DNA from: Pristionchus mayeri
Lineage: Eukaryota > Nematoda > Chromadorea > Rhabditida > Neodiplogasteridae
Length of the DNA: 64,000 nt
Assembly (NCBI GenBank): GCA_036245805.1
Contig: BTRK01000005.1
Location: 38,111,469 to 38,175,468 of the forward strand
Direction: 5' to 3'
Shown here: positions 34,501 to 45,424 of the stretch, piece after piece
How the letters are laid out: every line of letters starts with the position of its first letter
Position numbering within the stretch: position 1 is the first letter of the stretch
Program-made: the position numbers and the translations under genes
Notes under the pieces: generated by a model
What the model was told of the DNA's origin: nothing
Databases searched by the model: none
Seen by the model: only the letters and a program-made list of their open reading frames with translations

Positions 34501-34967
34501 GAAGTCCCTTCACTGCTAACACCCCCGTTCTTCGGAGAAGAACTTCGAGTAGTTTAAGAGCCTTGTCTGCATGTGAAAGATGTCGTCCCCCCATTAAGTA
34601 TTCCTCTATTTCCATCCTAATACAGCTCGCTCGTCGTAGAAACTGCACCGGTGCACTGACGGAACTATCCGTGCCAGTGTTCACCAGCAGAATGAATGTC
34701 GAGGGAATTGATGTAGAGGGAATAGCTTGAACTGTGCGACGTGGGGAAAGAGATGAAGGACGAGTATTGACAGGAGATGCGAGCATAACTTGATCCTCCT
34801 GTGGAAGATCGAACACCGGAGAAGGACGGAAATTGGGAAGAATATAGGGTCGCATATCAGGAAGGGGACGAGTAGGATCCAATTGCTGAGACTGCGACAG
34901 AGCTGGAAGGCTCTCCAGTTGAGATGCGACCACGTGATCTCCTCTTGCCCTCGCAATAGCCTGAAAA
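31600..34967 (-). pseudogene. USP-like (peptidase C19) domain fused downstream of Helitron helicase
   Basis: A deubiquitinase-like domain spliced in phase 0 to the last helicase exon (34,967 onward: AIARARGDHV). A linker rich in Ser/Pro is followed by FILLVNTGTDSSVSAPVQFL, which matches the USP Cys-box but has Ser where the catalytic Cys is expected. Next come TNQDACKVLQNILSLLP (QQDA-type box) and VECRCANKN. After a 1.8-kb foldback insertion the His-box side follows: LSVNCNLNKCTLFGGFNF, then GGHFVTYTMEANGEWYLHDD (31,750-31,690), typical of USP C-termini. An in-frame TAA precedes GGHF. The domain is therefore catalytically dead and decayed. Family assignment rests on motif order. Confidence 0.6.
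32111..33950. mobile_element. Foldback element, 1.8 kb, TA-flanked
   Basis: TGAGTGACTATCTGAG at the left end and its complement at the right, each next to TA. Arms share CTAGGGGTAACTTTTCACGT, CACCCAGGTA/TACCTGGGTG, TTTCCCGCTTTGAGGGGAAC and CAAAATGGAGATTT words with their complements. The centre is near 33,020. It splits the USP-like pseudogene. Non-coding. Confidence 0.75.
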
Positions 34968-35299
34968 TGTTACAATTCTTTTGAGCTACATATACATATA
35001 TTTAAACAACTAAATTCAATTAATACCTCATCTAGAAGCTTGATGATTTCATAAGAGACTTTGCTCACAAGAACGACTCGATCTTCTCCAATTTTGCGCG
35101 CAGTCGAATATATCTTGAGGCTATCCCAAGATTGCACCCTCGACAATGCGACGTAGAGCTGCCCATGAGCGAAGACATTACTTTGCAATAGTAGTCCTAC
35201 ATTCTTGAATGTCTGTCCTTGAGACTGCAAAGCAAAATAGTAATAGATAAAATAATATAATAATTGAAGTAATATATAAAATATGACGGACAAGTATAC

Positions 35300-36462
35300 C
35301 TGGGGCGGTATTCTTTCCTCCATTTCGGCAATGCCGAATTTTTTACGGCAATTTCCGAAATGTTTATCCCAAGGGTGGCAAAAAATTCTCGGAATCATTT
35401 GGGATCGAACTGAGACCCTCCGTTGACAAAGCGAGCGCAATACCACTCAGCCACGGAGACACGTGCAACTAATCAGTGAGAGTGAAATGAATGGGGAATG
35501 TGGCAAATTATTTTCGCTGAGCTATTTCCCTAATTATGAATGACCGACTGAAACTCAAGAACTTTAATTAAAGCTTCAAATGTTTCACTACATCAACCGA
35601 GTCACCTACCATCGAGATGTCACAGTGACCTTGTGGTTGTACCGTAGCCATAGTGACAGTACTAGTGTTGGCCATTAGGGCGTTGCAGCGCCCATGAGGT
35701 CTCGGGCTTCGCAACCTCTGATAGAAGGGAGGGGAGGACTGCAGAACCCGCAATGCGTCAATCTTCCTCGCCCGGCCTCCTGCCTTCTATTTCGCGTGGT
35801 ATTGCTAAAATGGGTTCGAAAGAGGGTAGGAGGTGGGCTACATATGGTGCGGACTTAACAAGCTCTATTCGATGCAATGCCATTAAAGGAGGAGTAAAGG
35901 CAAACACGCGTCCGGTTGAAATATGTTTCAATTAGAGGAGCGCTCTCTTCAAATCGCATGCTCTCTCGCTCGTTGCCTGAGCTTTCCCTTATCGTTGTGG
36001 AGATCTAGGCAGTGCATACGAAAGCTTCAAAAATTGAATTTTGACTTTGCTCCTTCTTTAAGGAGGCAGCAACCTACACCATCCCTTAGCGGTTCACGCA
36101 CGTCCGCGACTTTTTAGTCATCCCAATGATCTTCTATCGTGAGGCTGCAAAGTCCTACTTTAATGGAAAGAGAGCCCCACTTCACGAGCGCGAAAATCTA
36201 ATTCCGAAATGCCGAAATCGTTGCCGAAATTCCTTTGTTCTCCTTTCCCAATTTTCGTCGCTCCAAATAGAGTGCCGAATTATTCCCCGTTGATTCGCCC
36301 AATTCACCGGTCATTCTGCCGAAATTTTCGGAATTGGCGAGGTCGCTCTCATTTTCGGCAGACCGCTCTATCCTCCAACGTGCGCGCGAAATTAATTTCG
36401 GAATGCCGAAATTATTTTCGGAACTTGCCGAAATTGATGAAAGAATACCACCCCAGATAGGG
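35300..36462. mobile_element. 1.2-kb MITE in helicase intron, GCCGAAAT-rich
   Basis: The left end CTGGGGCGGTATTCTTTC and right end GAAAGAATACCACCCCAG are inverted. Words TGCCGAAAT and TTTCGGAA recur through the subterminal parts. It lies in the intron between INK and SQGQT exons of the helicase. It also holds a tRNA-like stretch and a CCTTTAATGG-type repeat near 35,880-36,010. Confidence 0.65.
35400..35466 (-). tRNA. tRNA-like remnant inside MITE
   Basis: On the minus strand TCTCCGTGGCTGAGTGGTA (box A-like) is followed 33 bases later by GTCTCAGTTCGATCCC (box B-like). Acceptor pairing is poor. It looks like a tRNA-derived head of a repeat, not a working tRNA gene. Confidence 0.3.
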
Positions 36463-37139
36463 TAATATGGCACACCTTATTTATAGTAAGAGAATTCGCT
36501 GGTCGTACTGGAAGTTGATGACGAATGAATTTCGCTTTTTTAGAGTCGGGAGCACTCGACGTACTCATAATTGGAATCAACACTTTTCGACCTTTCCATC
36601 GTGGATCAAGCATTTCTGCTTCTATTGACCTATCGAACATCTTAGTCACCTAAACATTTAAATATTTTAAATTGGAGTAGGTTGCAACTCACAATTAGAC
36701 GTGTTCCATTACACAACCCTTCTTCAATACACATATTACGCAACAGAATAATGAGGATGCCCACCTAAGGTAGGTTGAGATTAGCGGTTTCTACAAATAT
36801 ATAAAATAAACCTTCAAAAAAAGAACATGAGGCGGCATATTGCTTTCCATTAAATCGTGGAAAAATGCAGGTCCCATTTGAAGTCCTGCGCCCTCAGCTG
36901 GCTCATCAATCGATACATACTCCATGAATGGTCCAGGAACCTGTTCAAGTTAAGAATAATGCGTAGTCAAAACTAATAGTGCTCTTACGATCATATTGAT
37001 GCGCATCGCGTCGACATTGCGAGTCGTGAGAACACACGAATTATATATATATTCATGATCATGCAGCTTTCCCTCATAAATAGATCGAAGAACAGCCGCT
37101 TCGCAATCGCACATTACTCCTGCTTCCTCCACCACAACG

Positions 37140-37710
37140 GGTATTACCCCTAAATGTAAATTTCATTTCGTAAATGCAAATTTTGGAAAAAAATATTTAG
37201 AAAAAAAATTATAGAAATTCATTTTTTGGAAAGGCAAAAAAATGAAAAATAAATTTCAGAATTTCCATTTTGGAAAAAAATTTCCATTTTCGTTTTGGAA
37301 ATTTTTCCATGTCCGGTAGTACTGTAGCCGAGGGGGAAACTACCGTAACCTATGGAGCATTTTCGTCATTTATCAGCAAATTCGAAACATAGTATTATTT
37401 TCCTTTATTATATTATTATTGTAATTAATAATACTAATAATAAAAGAAAAAAAATTACAAAATAATGCAAAATCAATGTTTAAATTTAATAGTTCTATTT
37501 CGCGGTTCTCTCGATGCAGCGAAAAGTACCGTAACCAGTGGAAAAATTTCCAAAATGGGTCTTTCCAAAAATTTTTTTCCAATTTATTTTTTTCCACAAT
37601 CGTTTTTCCAAAAAGTAAATTTCCAGATATTTTTTTCTAAATTTTGTTTTTACGAAAAAATCTTTTACAAATTGAAATTTCCAAAATAAATTTTACAAAT
37701 CGGGGTAGCC
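37140..37710. mobile_element. MITE with 8-bp target duplication in helicase exon
   Basis: Direct CCACAACG at 37,132-37,139 and 37,711-37,718. Ends GGTATTACCCC and GGGGTAGCC are roughly inverted. The interior is A/T-rich with AAATTTTGGAAA and TTTCCAAAAT words in mirror arrangement. Skipping it rejoins the helicase reading (SYVV to VEEAG), so insertion into an exon is direct. The 8-bp duplication suggests a hAT-type element. Confidence 0.72.
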
Positions 37711-40700
37711 CCACAACGTAACTCTTCTGCTCCCCCTTGTAGATCCCTCTTCCGGTATCCTCGAGAAACCGTGCAAACTCGTCATTCTCATTCGCTCTCA
37801 TGTTCTTACTGAGTGTTAGAACCTACAATATTCCTTTTTTTTAATTTGCATAATTCATTTACGTTGAAATGTTCCCACAACTCGCTGCTCATCAATGTCA
37901 CATCAACTTTTTTTTCAGAGCTGCGATCTGTAACCACTGGGAGAAGCTGCTTCCAATCGCCACCTCAATACAAAAGAATTTTAAAATCATCGAATACCAA
38001 CTCACCGAGTAGGAAAATCTTTCCGCCAAATGGCATATCTTTCCCTGTTCGCCAGCAAAGATTTCTGAGTAGGTGATCAATCGCTTGAAATACATATTTG
38101 TCACTCATCGTAGCTTCGTCAAATATGATCACATGCGCCTTCCTCAACTCTTTCGCAACATCCCACTCCTCTCTCATCTAAAAAAGGTAATACAATCATA
38201 TGGTTTATGCCATTCAATTTTATTACATAGGAACGGCCGTCCTCATCCATATTGAGGGGAAGTTTAAATTTGCTGTGTGCAGTAGAGCCATTGATGAGCA
38301 ATGTTGCTGCGATACCAGTAGAGGCAACCATTACAACATGATAATTGTTCTTCTCCAGATACTCCGCAACAGCCCTATAAAGTATAAATATTTATTATAG
38401 GACTGTATATATATAATTCCCATTTAGAAACTTCAAAAGCCCAAAACATACTTGTATAGGAATGTTTTTCCACAGCCTATCGATGCTTGGAGAAAATACA
38501 AAGATGAAAGGCGATTTACAGCATCATTCGTAATATCATTGAAAATCTGCAATTATTAGCCTAATTATACCTTAAATACGTCAATTTAGCTATATCACAA
38601 TTATCTAAATTTGTTCCGTACATACCACGTTCTGTTCAGGAGTGAGCTGAGGTCAGTCTACGGTGATTTGCTGCAGATGCAGATCACCGATCGCAGCATT
38701 TCTTTCTTGCATGTTGAGAATATCCGGATTGTATTCTGCTGCTCCCGATATCAATTCAGGTAGATTCTTGTCTTTCAATTCGAATCCGTGCTGACGCAAT
38801 AAATATTGAATGTGAAAGAGTGCAGCAATCTCTCCTCGTTTGCGCCAAGCAATCGTCTCTGCTTGAGTAGACCGACGCATTAGATATCGTGGGTCGATCA
38901 AGCCCATGCGGTATTTTACCCATAAACTTCTTGGGTCAGCAACGTCGCAAAAGACAAGAACGTTGACGAAAAATTTACGGAGTTGATGGATATTCGTTTG
39001 TAGATTTACTTGCTCCGCAATGCACTCAGAGAATTCTCTATCCGATTTTAATCCTGCTGCTCTGGCAGCTTCAACGAATGTTTCATAGATTCTCCCATTC
39101 ACAGTACGTAGATGCTTGAATGATCGAACTCCTCGATAGTGCTTCGCTAGAAGTCGAATTGCGAATAATTCAACGTGCTTCGGAGATACACACGAAATAT
39201 GCGTCAGTAGTCGAGAAGGCTGCGCCTTGTACCGCACCCACTCCTTCTTCTTCTTCTTGTCGAAACGAAAGAATTGAGCGACCTCTGTGAAAGTCATCTT
39301 CGAGATATCCACTTCTAGAGGCGATTGTGAAAAATCATCACGTCGAGAATCATCTTGATGACTTCCCCACGTAAGCCCATCTGACGATTGAGTACCCGCG
39401 CGACGGGACGCTCCTCGACTTGACTGAGTGACCACTCGTGTTTGAGAAACAGATTGTGATGGCTGAGTCAACTGGGTTCCGATAGGAACTACATCTGATC
39501 GTTGACGTTGTGAAGAGAAGGATGATTGAGATCTACGAGATCGCCCTATTCCCCAACTGCTATATGAGCTGTCCAGCTCTGGAGTAGAAATTTCATCTCC
39601 ATTTGCAGCCACATACTCAGAATCGTTTCGATTTCTTCCGACTATGGATCGTTCTCCAGATGATGCACCCTCCACTGCGTTTACGGTTAAATTCATCTGC
39701 GTACCTTCTTCAGTTTCGTCTTCCGCCTCCATCATAACCTGCGATTGACTTCTACTACTTAGGAAGTCTTCAGTATGGTTCGTAACAGGTCGCTCCGATG
39801 ATTCTGGAACAGAAGAATGGTTCCACGACAGGGGTGGTCGCTGAGTAGGCAATGGTAGTTGAGTTGATCCATATCCTCCAGAGCCGGAAGAACCCCCTCC
39901 AAAGTAGTCTTCATCCTCTTCATTATGCCCCTCTCCCGCTTCATCATCAAAGAAGTTGTTGATTCGTCTCTCATCATCTTCCTCATCCTCATCCTCCTCC
40001 TCATCTTCATCCTCATTCATCTCATCATCTTCTTCCTCCCCGTCTTCATCCTCCTCCTCCTTCTCCTCTCCTTTATCTTCTTCATCTCCCACTTCATCAC
40101 AAATTTCTTCATCGTCCCCATCACTATCCCCTCCATTAAGGTTCATCCACGCCATGAACGGCGAAATGTATCGTCCTTCTTCTATTGCATTGAATGCCTG
40201 TTCCTCCCTCCCTCTCATGAACGCAATGGGCTGATTATCAGGTTCATGAACAAATAGAGTTTTCACCTGAAAAATACCTCGATCATTTCGAAAGTACATT
40301 TTAACACGGAAACCAAGAGTTGATTTAATACTCACAATATGAGAGCATCCGGCAAGCGGAAATCCGAGAATTCCCCAAGCCGCTTCACACGCAGTAACTT
40401 GTCGGAAAGTCTCACTGAGAATGGCTTCGTCGTAGTTCGCAGTCACCTTCGACTCCCAACTAAGCACATATATACATTTATATTTTTAAAGAAAAACTAT
40501 TAATCCAACCTTCTTCGCTTCCCCCCGCATCCTATGTACAGCAGTTTTAATCTTCTTTGCATCTCCAGCATATCTGTCAGGAATCAAAGCACGATTTCGC
40601 ATAGTCGACCTGCTTCGATTATCTGAATTTAGTACATATAAAATGTTTTTGTAATCGGAAACCCACCATGATTGGGATTGTTCTCAATTCTGTCATTAAA

Positions 40701-40740
40701 TTCAACGAGCGCGCGATCAAATCCCTGAAATGTTTCATAA

Positions 40741-41009
40741 TCCAGTTTCTAATAAGATAACTGTACAACAATTCACAAACAAATATTTTACATTATTACA
40801 TGAAAACGCTTAAACAAGGGGAAAGGTGAAAATAACCAGTCGGACCAGAGTGAGAATTCTACAGTAAGACAATGAAGATCAAAGATCACTTCAACCTATC
40901 AAGAAAAGGGAGATCAACGACTTCGACCTTTCGAGAAAAGATAAGACAACTGTCACTATAACCTTTCGAGTAAAGGGGTGTTTACTGTAAATGGTAAATG
41001 GTTTCTGGA
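40741..41009. other. Short repeat words between Helitron and inverted-repeat arm
   Basis: ACCTTTCGAGAAAAGATAAGAC and similar phrases (AACCTATCAAGAAAAGGGAG, AACCTTTCGAGTAAAGGG) recur three times. No exon assigned. Confidence 0.4.
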
Positions 41010-41430
41010 AAACTGTAATAGAAAGGAGAGAAGAGAACGCAAGAAAGACAAAACGTATGAATCTATCCTTCTAATAGAGGGTGAATAGAGGGTGAAAATA
41101 GAGGGTGAAAATAGAGGGTTCTAATAGGGAACATGAGGGTGAATCAGGTTCGAATCATAGCTGAACATGTGCTTATGCGCAAGATTATGTTTGGGTATTC
41201 TGCAATGCGTTTGGGGGTTCCATTTTAATTGATTTTTACTATCTCCTGGTAGGTTTCGAGTGCACTAAGTATCTCATCAATTCAACAGCTATTTATCGCA
41301 CCTGAAACATCCCTACAAAATCAAAAAAAAATGTTCAAAAAGGGTGCTTCCGAGGAACTGGAAAATAATTATCTCCCTGGTGAAGCAGAGCTATAACCTG
41401 AGGAGGGTGAGACTGCTCTGCCGATTCGTT
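41010..41430. repeat. Left inverted-repeat arm around chemoreceptor pseudogene
   Basis: TGGAAAACTGTAATAGAAAG onward pairs with 43,545-43,928. Shared words include GACAAAACGTATGAATCTAT, GCTTATGCGCAAGATTATG, CAATGCGTTTGGGGGTTCCA, TAGGTTTCGAGTGCACTAAG and GTGAGACTGCTCTGCCGATT. The left arm has a short tandem AGAGGGTGAAAAT expansion that the right arm lacks. Confidence 0.78.
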
Positions 41431-41690
41431 ATTTCGAATTCCCAACGAATGTGTGTTTACATTGGTGGTAATTCGTATGGTACACAATACAAGATTTATT
41501 TGTCCGAATCAACAATGCAATATCACAACGGCATGATGCAAATTGTTTCCAAATATGTTGCATATCAATTTGCGTTGTTTATGAAATCAAGTATAGCAAA
41601 AATATAGAAGTTGCATTGTACCAAATATATTTTAGTTGCCAACCGCCATGTAGTTTTGCACTGACGATACTGTCGCCTAAAATAGCTTTC

Positions 41691-43408
41691 TCAAATAATG
41701 CACGCATTTTTAGAGATTACTTTTTGATTGAGCGTTGCAATAATACTGATGAGAAAATGTCGATAGGTCGGTGTAGCAGTCAGCAAGATGATGTTGTGTG
41801 TCAGAGGATGGAGAACGAGCACGCAGTAGACAGGGAGATTCACTTCTGCAAATGTACTCTAAACTGCGCTCTAAACTGCCCTTTCGGTCCTCGATTTTCG
41901 ATGTGAGAACATCGGGAATCTCAGGACGTAAATTGATTGGCAGTGAAATTACTCGACAACAATAAAACAACACATTGTTCTGAAATTTCTCGTTGATATA
42001 CCGCTCAAATATGCTATGAAACTCTACCAAATCTTTCATGTGAGAAAAGAAGAGAAAAATATAGGTGGTCAGAGTACTCTCTCAGAGGAACCCGTAAAAA
42101 TACTAACTAAAAATACTAACATGCATTCGCAAGCTAGTGATGTGAAGAGGTGCCGGAGCAAAATATGTAGTCAGAGGAGCGGCTATCTGAAAAAAACAAT
42201 ATTGTAATTTTAAAAATTTAAAAAAAAGTTAATTGTGAAAATAATATAAATAACGAGGAACCTGTAGGAATAGGACGATGAGAGATTGCTTCACTCTCTT
42301 CAGGAAAGCGGGACTGTAGTGTTTCTAAAATAGATTAACATTGTTGTCTTATTTTAAACTTCGTATTGTTTTGTTACCGCGACACTCAGCACGCGGAACA
42401 TGAGCCAGAATAGTAATTGAACAATCAAGGCGCATAACACTAAGCTCTTAGTGGATAATTGAATATTTTAAGGCCAGATAAGTCCGTCACCGTCATCATG
42501 ACATATAATCCGATGACAACTATGGAAGTTCTGCTGTGAATAAGGAAAAGCCCGCGGTCCATGATCCACGATATATTGAACGGACTCTGAAATTAGAATT
42601 TGAGCTATGATACGTTATCGATACAAACTTCTCTTATTAGTACTGGCATGTCATCGAACTCAAAGAAGGGGTGTACTGCATACCAAACGGGCACGATACA
42701 TTCCATTACTACTTGCAGTACTTGAATAGTCCAGAAAGTGGTCTGCAAATAAAAAACCCTCTTAGAACTTGTATCTTCTTTCCGTACAATTCCTAAAAAT
42801 TGCAGTTACTTCTCCATTTCATATAAACCTTCGTAATTTAGTCTCTAACCTAAGTACCAGATAAATTGAAATAGTGTGGCAAATAATAATTCATGGAAAA
42901 TAAAAATAACCTTGCTAACGCGAAGCTTGTTGCTGGCTGGTAAGATGGATTGATGTCTGTATAGACTACATGACAATACTGAATTTCCCGTGAAAACAAT
43001 AGTCAGCATGAACCCAGCCTAAAATGTAATAAAAGATTGATAAAAATAGCACAAATGTCTTACCAGTAGCTCCTGCGACCTGAACCATCCAATGGTACAC
43101 AATACACCCACACAATATCAAGCAATTGTAGGAAAAACGGGTATCGGTAAGAACAGCACATCCAAGTATACACTGGATGCAATCATGAAGACCTGATATT
43201 GAATTAATTTTATTGCGCTGGAAATTTTTTTGGAATGCACCTGAATCAGCAGAAGATAGGCTTGAACGCCAGATTGATTCGGCGGAGTTTTCTTGAGAAG
43301 GCAAAACAGGGACAGAACATTCAGAAGAGATGTGACAATGAACACAGCTCGCTGCCAAATGAAGAGCCGATTTTGCGTCTCTAGTGGGAGAAAAACTTGT
43401 TTCTGATA
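41691..43408 (-). pseudogene. SRH/SRI-type chemoreceptor with in-frame TGA
   Basis: Paralogue of the gene at 2,829, minus strand. Exon lengths run in parallel (second exon 129 nt in both; third 108 against 105). Read in order: TPPNQSGVQAYLLLIQ; VFMIASSVYLDVLFLPIPVF; TGA at 43,120-43,118 where the family usually has Gly; YCVGVL; GNSVLSCSLYRHQSILPAS; TTFWTIQVLQVVMECIVPVW; VKQSLIVLFLQ; IAAPLTTYF; VLHPLTHNIILLTATPTYRH; TGA stop at 41,691. All seven helices are traceable. One join (near 42,480-42,430) is out of phase, so besides the TGA there may be a frameshift. It lies wholly between two long inverted-repeat arms. Confidence 0.7.
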
Positions 43409-43544
43409 ATTCCAGCTGATTTAACTGTACGTTAATTGTCTGATGGAGGGAAAGTGGCATAACAATCTGCCGGTAACAGGTGTTCACTAGTGATGACAAA
43501 TCGGAAGGCGCTCTCTAGAATTTTCATGCTATCTCGCTTCCTCT

Positions 43545-43928
43545 AGAAATATCGAATCGGCAGAGCAGTCTCACCCTCCTCAGGTTAGCTGTGCTTCACC
43601 AGGGAGATAATTATTTTCCAGTTCCACGGAAGCATTCCCTTTTTGGACATTTTTTTTTGATTTTGTAGGAATTTTTCAGGTGCGATAAATAGCTGTTGAA
43701 TTGATGAGATACTTAGTGCACTCGAAACCTACCAGGAGAAAGTAAAAATCAATTAAAATGGAACCCCCAAACGCATTGCAGAATACCCAAACATAATCTT
43801 ACGCATAAGCACATGTTCAGCTATGATTCGAACCTGATTCACCCTCATGTGTTCTATTAGAAGGATAGATTCATACGTTTTGTCTTTCTTGCGTTCTCCT
43901 CTCTCCTTTCTATTACAGTTTTCCATAA
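43545..43928. repeat. Right inverted-repeat arm around chemoreceptor pseudogene
   Basis: Reverse complement of 41,010-41,430, ending CTTTCTATTACAGTTTTCCA. Together the arms enclose 2.1 kb containing one receptor gene. Confidence 0.78.
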
Positions 43929-44194
43929 ATTGGCGTGATAAAAGATTTTGTAATTAGTGTTGCCAAATCGGCACTTACGCGGTGTTAAATCGTTGCAAAG
44001 ATCGGATCTTTGCCGATTTTGGTGTCAAAAATTCGACAAAGATCCGATTTTTGCTGTGATTTTTTGGCACCGAATTACACTCCTCATTCCGTGTGTTCGC
44101 ACGTCAGAAAGGGCTAGAGAGGGTGTGATGAAGAGCGCACTTGCCGATATATCATCAATAGTTGTTATCCTAAATTTTCAGCTGGTAAGCAGAA

Positions 44195-45125
44195 CAGAGA
44201 ATTGAATTCGGACTACATGGAGGAGTTCATGGCTGCCATTCGGCGTGCAATCACCGAAGTATCGAAGGAGTGCAGAGCCTTCGGACTCTGGCCAAGGTAC
44301 GCACTTTTTTCCTTGAAAAGCGACTGATTTTTGAGTAGATTCATCAGCGATCCTCGACTATTTGCCTTTACAGTAACCCCTGCGTTCACCTACTACACCA
44401 AGACGTAACGTGCCCGTGCGATGCAGAGCAGGGGTGTGGGGTCGGCAATTTCGGCAATATCGGCAATTGGAATAATAACTGGTTGAAAACAATCGCATTC
44501 GTGAATTTTGCGATAGAAAATCTAGTAACCGACGAAGACTGATTGCTTTAATTCTTGGTGCCGCGATCCCGTATAGAAAATATTCGAATTAGAACAAAAT
44601 TTATCCTTGATCATTTGCCGAATTCGGCAAGTCGGCAATTTCGGCAACTGGATGCACTAATCGAGGCATAACGTAAAAATAAGTTGTGTTGCGCATAACA
44701 AATAGTGGACTAAATTGTTCGTAGTGACGTGTTACATCTGATATTTGAATAATTGAAAGGCTACAATGAAGTTGAAAGATAGTACACTCGTTTTTCTGGA
44801 CTTGCCGAAATTGCCGAGCGCACATCCCTGATGCAGAGAGCCAGTCTTCGAATGAAGGCGTTAGCCGTTTTACCATTCTTTTGACTACGATGACTAAAAA
44901 ATGCAACCTTGATCCATTATTTTGGTAAATATTTGGTTTTTTTAGAACGGTCTCATCAAGAACAGAAGCGACAACTACGCTGAAGGAGTTAGCCACTGGA
45001 TCGGAAAATACAAAGAACCTGAGAAGAAGAGGGAAGAGGCAGAGCAAAATATGAAAGAACTGGAACTGAAGAACAAAGAAACGGAGAGAAAGTATAACAA
45101 GCTGCTCATGGTGGTCGGTTATTGA
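44195..45125 (+). CDS. Unrecognised protein with C-terminal coiled coil
   Basis: Exon 1 (to about 44,298): YMEEFMAAIRRAITEVSK, then CRAFGLWPR. Exon 2 (about 44,341-44,404): FISDPRLFAFTVTPAFTYYT. The final exon (44,947-45,125): NGLIKNRSDNYAEGVSHWIG, then a charged heptad-like stretch EEAEQNMKELELKNKETERK, ending VVGY and TGA. Exons 1 and 2 join in phase; exon 2 to the last exon does not, so a small exon is missing or the gene is damaged. A hAT-type MITE (44,429-44,830) lies between them. Family not recognised. Confidence 0.4.
44429..44830. mobile_element. hAT-type MITE, 402 bp, 8-bp target duplication
   Basis: Direct ATGCAGAG at 44,421-44,428 and 44,831-44,838. Ends CAGGGGTGTG and CACATCCCTG are inverted; CAGGG ends plus an 8-bp duplication are hAT hallmarks. 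Subterminal words GTCGGCAATTTCGGCAA are mirrored by TTGCCGAAATTGCCGAG. Confidence 0.85.
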
Positions 45126-45424
45126 AAGCATTCATGCAACGCAAATATTTCCTTTCAGATGGGACGTGGAATCAACACATTTTGAAGATTATAAATTGCT
45201 AAAAATCATAGTTTTGATTGCGACTACGTCTTCATTCGGTACAATGAATCGTAAATGTTTTTGCTTGCACCAATTTTACAATAATATTATTCCGTCCAAT
45301 CAGAATTTTTAAAAATTCAACAGAATTTACAATACACTTTAATGAATGATATATTTGCAAATATTTCTCTGATTTGATGCTGATCTCGTATATTTGATAA
45401 TTATCAAATATGATACTGAACAAG

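Larger units (their letters stand above)
34970..40740 (-). pseudogene. PIF1-like Helitron helicase, N-terminal Rep part missing
   Basis: Rolling-circle transposon helicase. Minus-strand order: ACEAAWGILGFPLAG and FVHEPDNQPIAF (40,400-40,220, with a 69-bp in-frame intron); an acidic Glu/Asp run (about 40,130-39,900) and Ser/Gln-rich linker; SFKHLRTVNGRIYETFVEAA (39,120). An in-frame TGA near 38,657 precedes PQLTPEQNV. Then Walker A SIGCGKTFLYK (38,460), STGIAATLLINGSTAHS, Walker B VIIFDEATM (38,125), GDWKQLLPVV (37,945), SCVLTTRNVDAMR (37,020), SLTINK (36,490), SQGQTFKNVGLLLQ and HGQLYVALSRV (35,160). A 571-bp MITE interrupts the coding exon at 37,140. No HxH/YxxxK replication-initiator motifs were found upstream. 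It is spliced on to a USP-like domain. Confidence 0.75.

Noticed and set aside
39925..40257. + strand Ser/Leu/Ile-rich ORFs
   Set aside because: Antisense shadow of the Glu/Asp tract of the helicase-related minus-strand exon.
15719..43120. Possible reassignment of TGA, suggested by in-frame TGA in Kunitz copies, a receptor and the helicase
   Set aside because: TGA is also the natural stop of the IGLR-like, PAN-like, coiled-coil and microprotein D genes, so a code change does not fit; independent decay is simpler.
41010..43928. Autonomous DNA transposon with a transposase between long inverted arms
   Set aside because: The enclosed coding sequence is a seven-transmembrane receptor, not a transposase.
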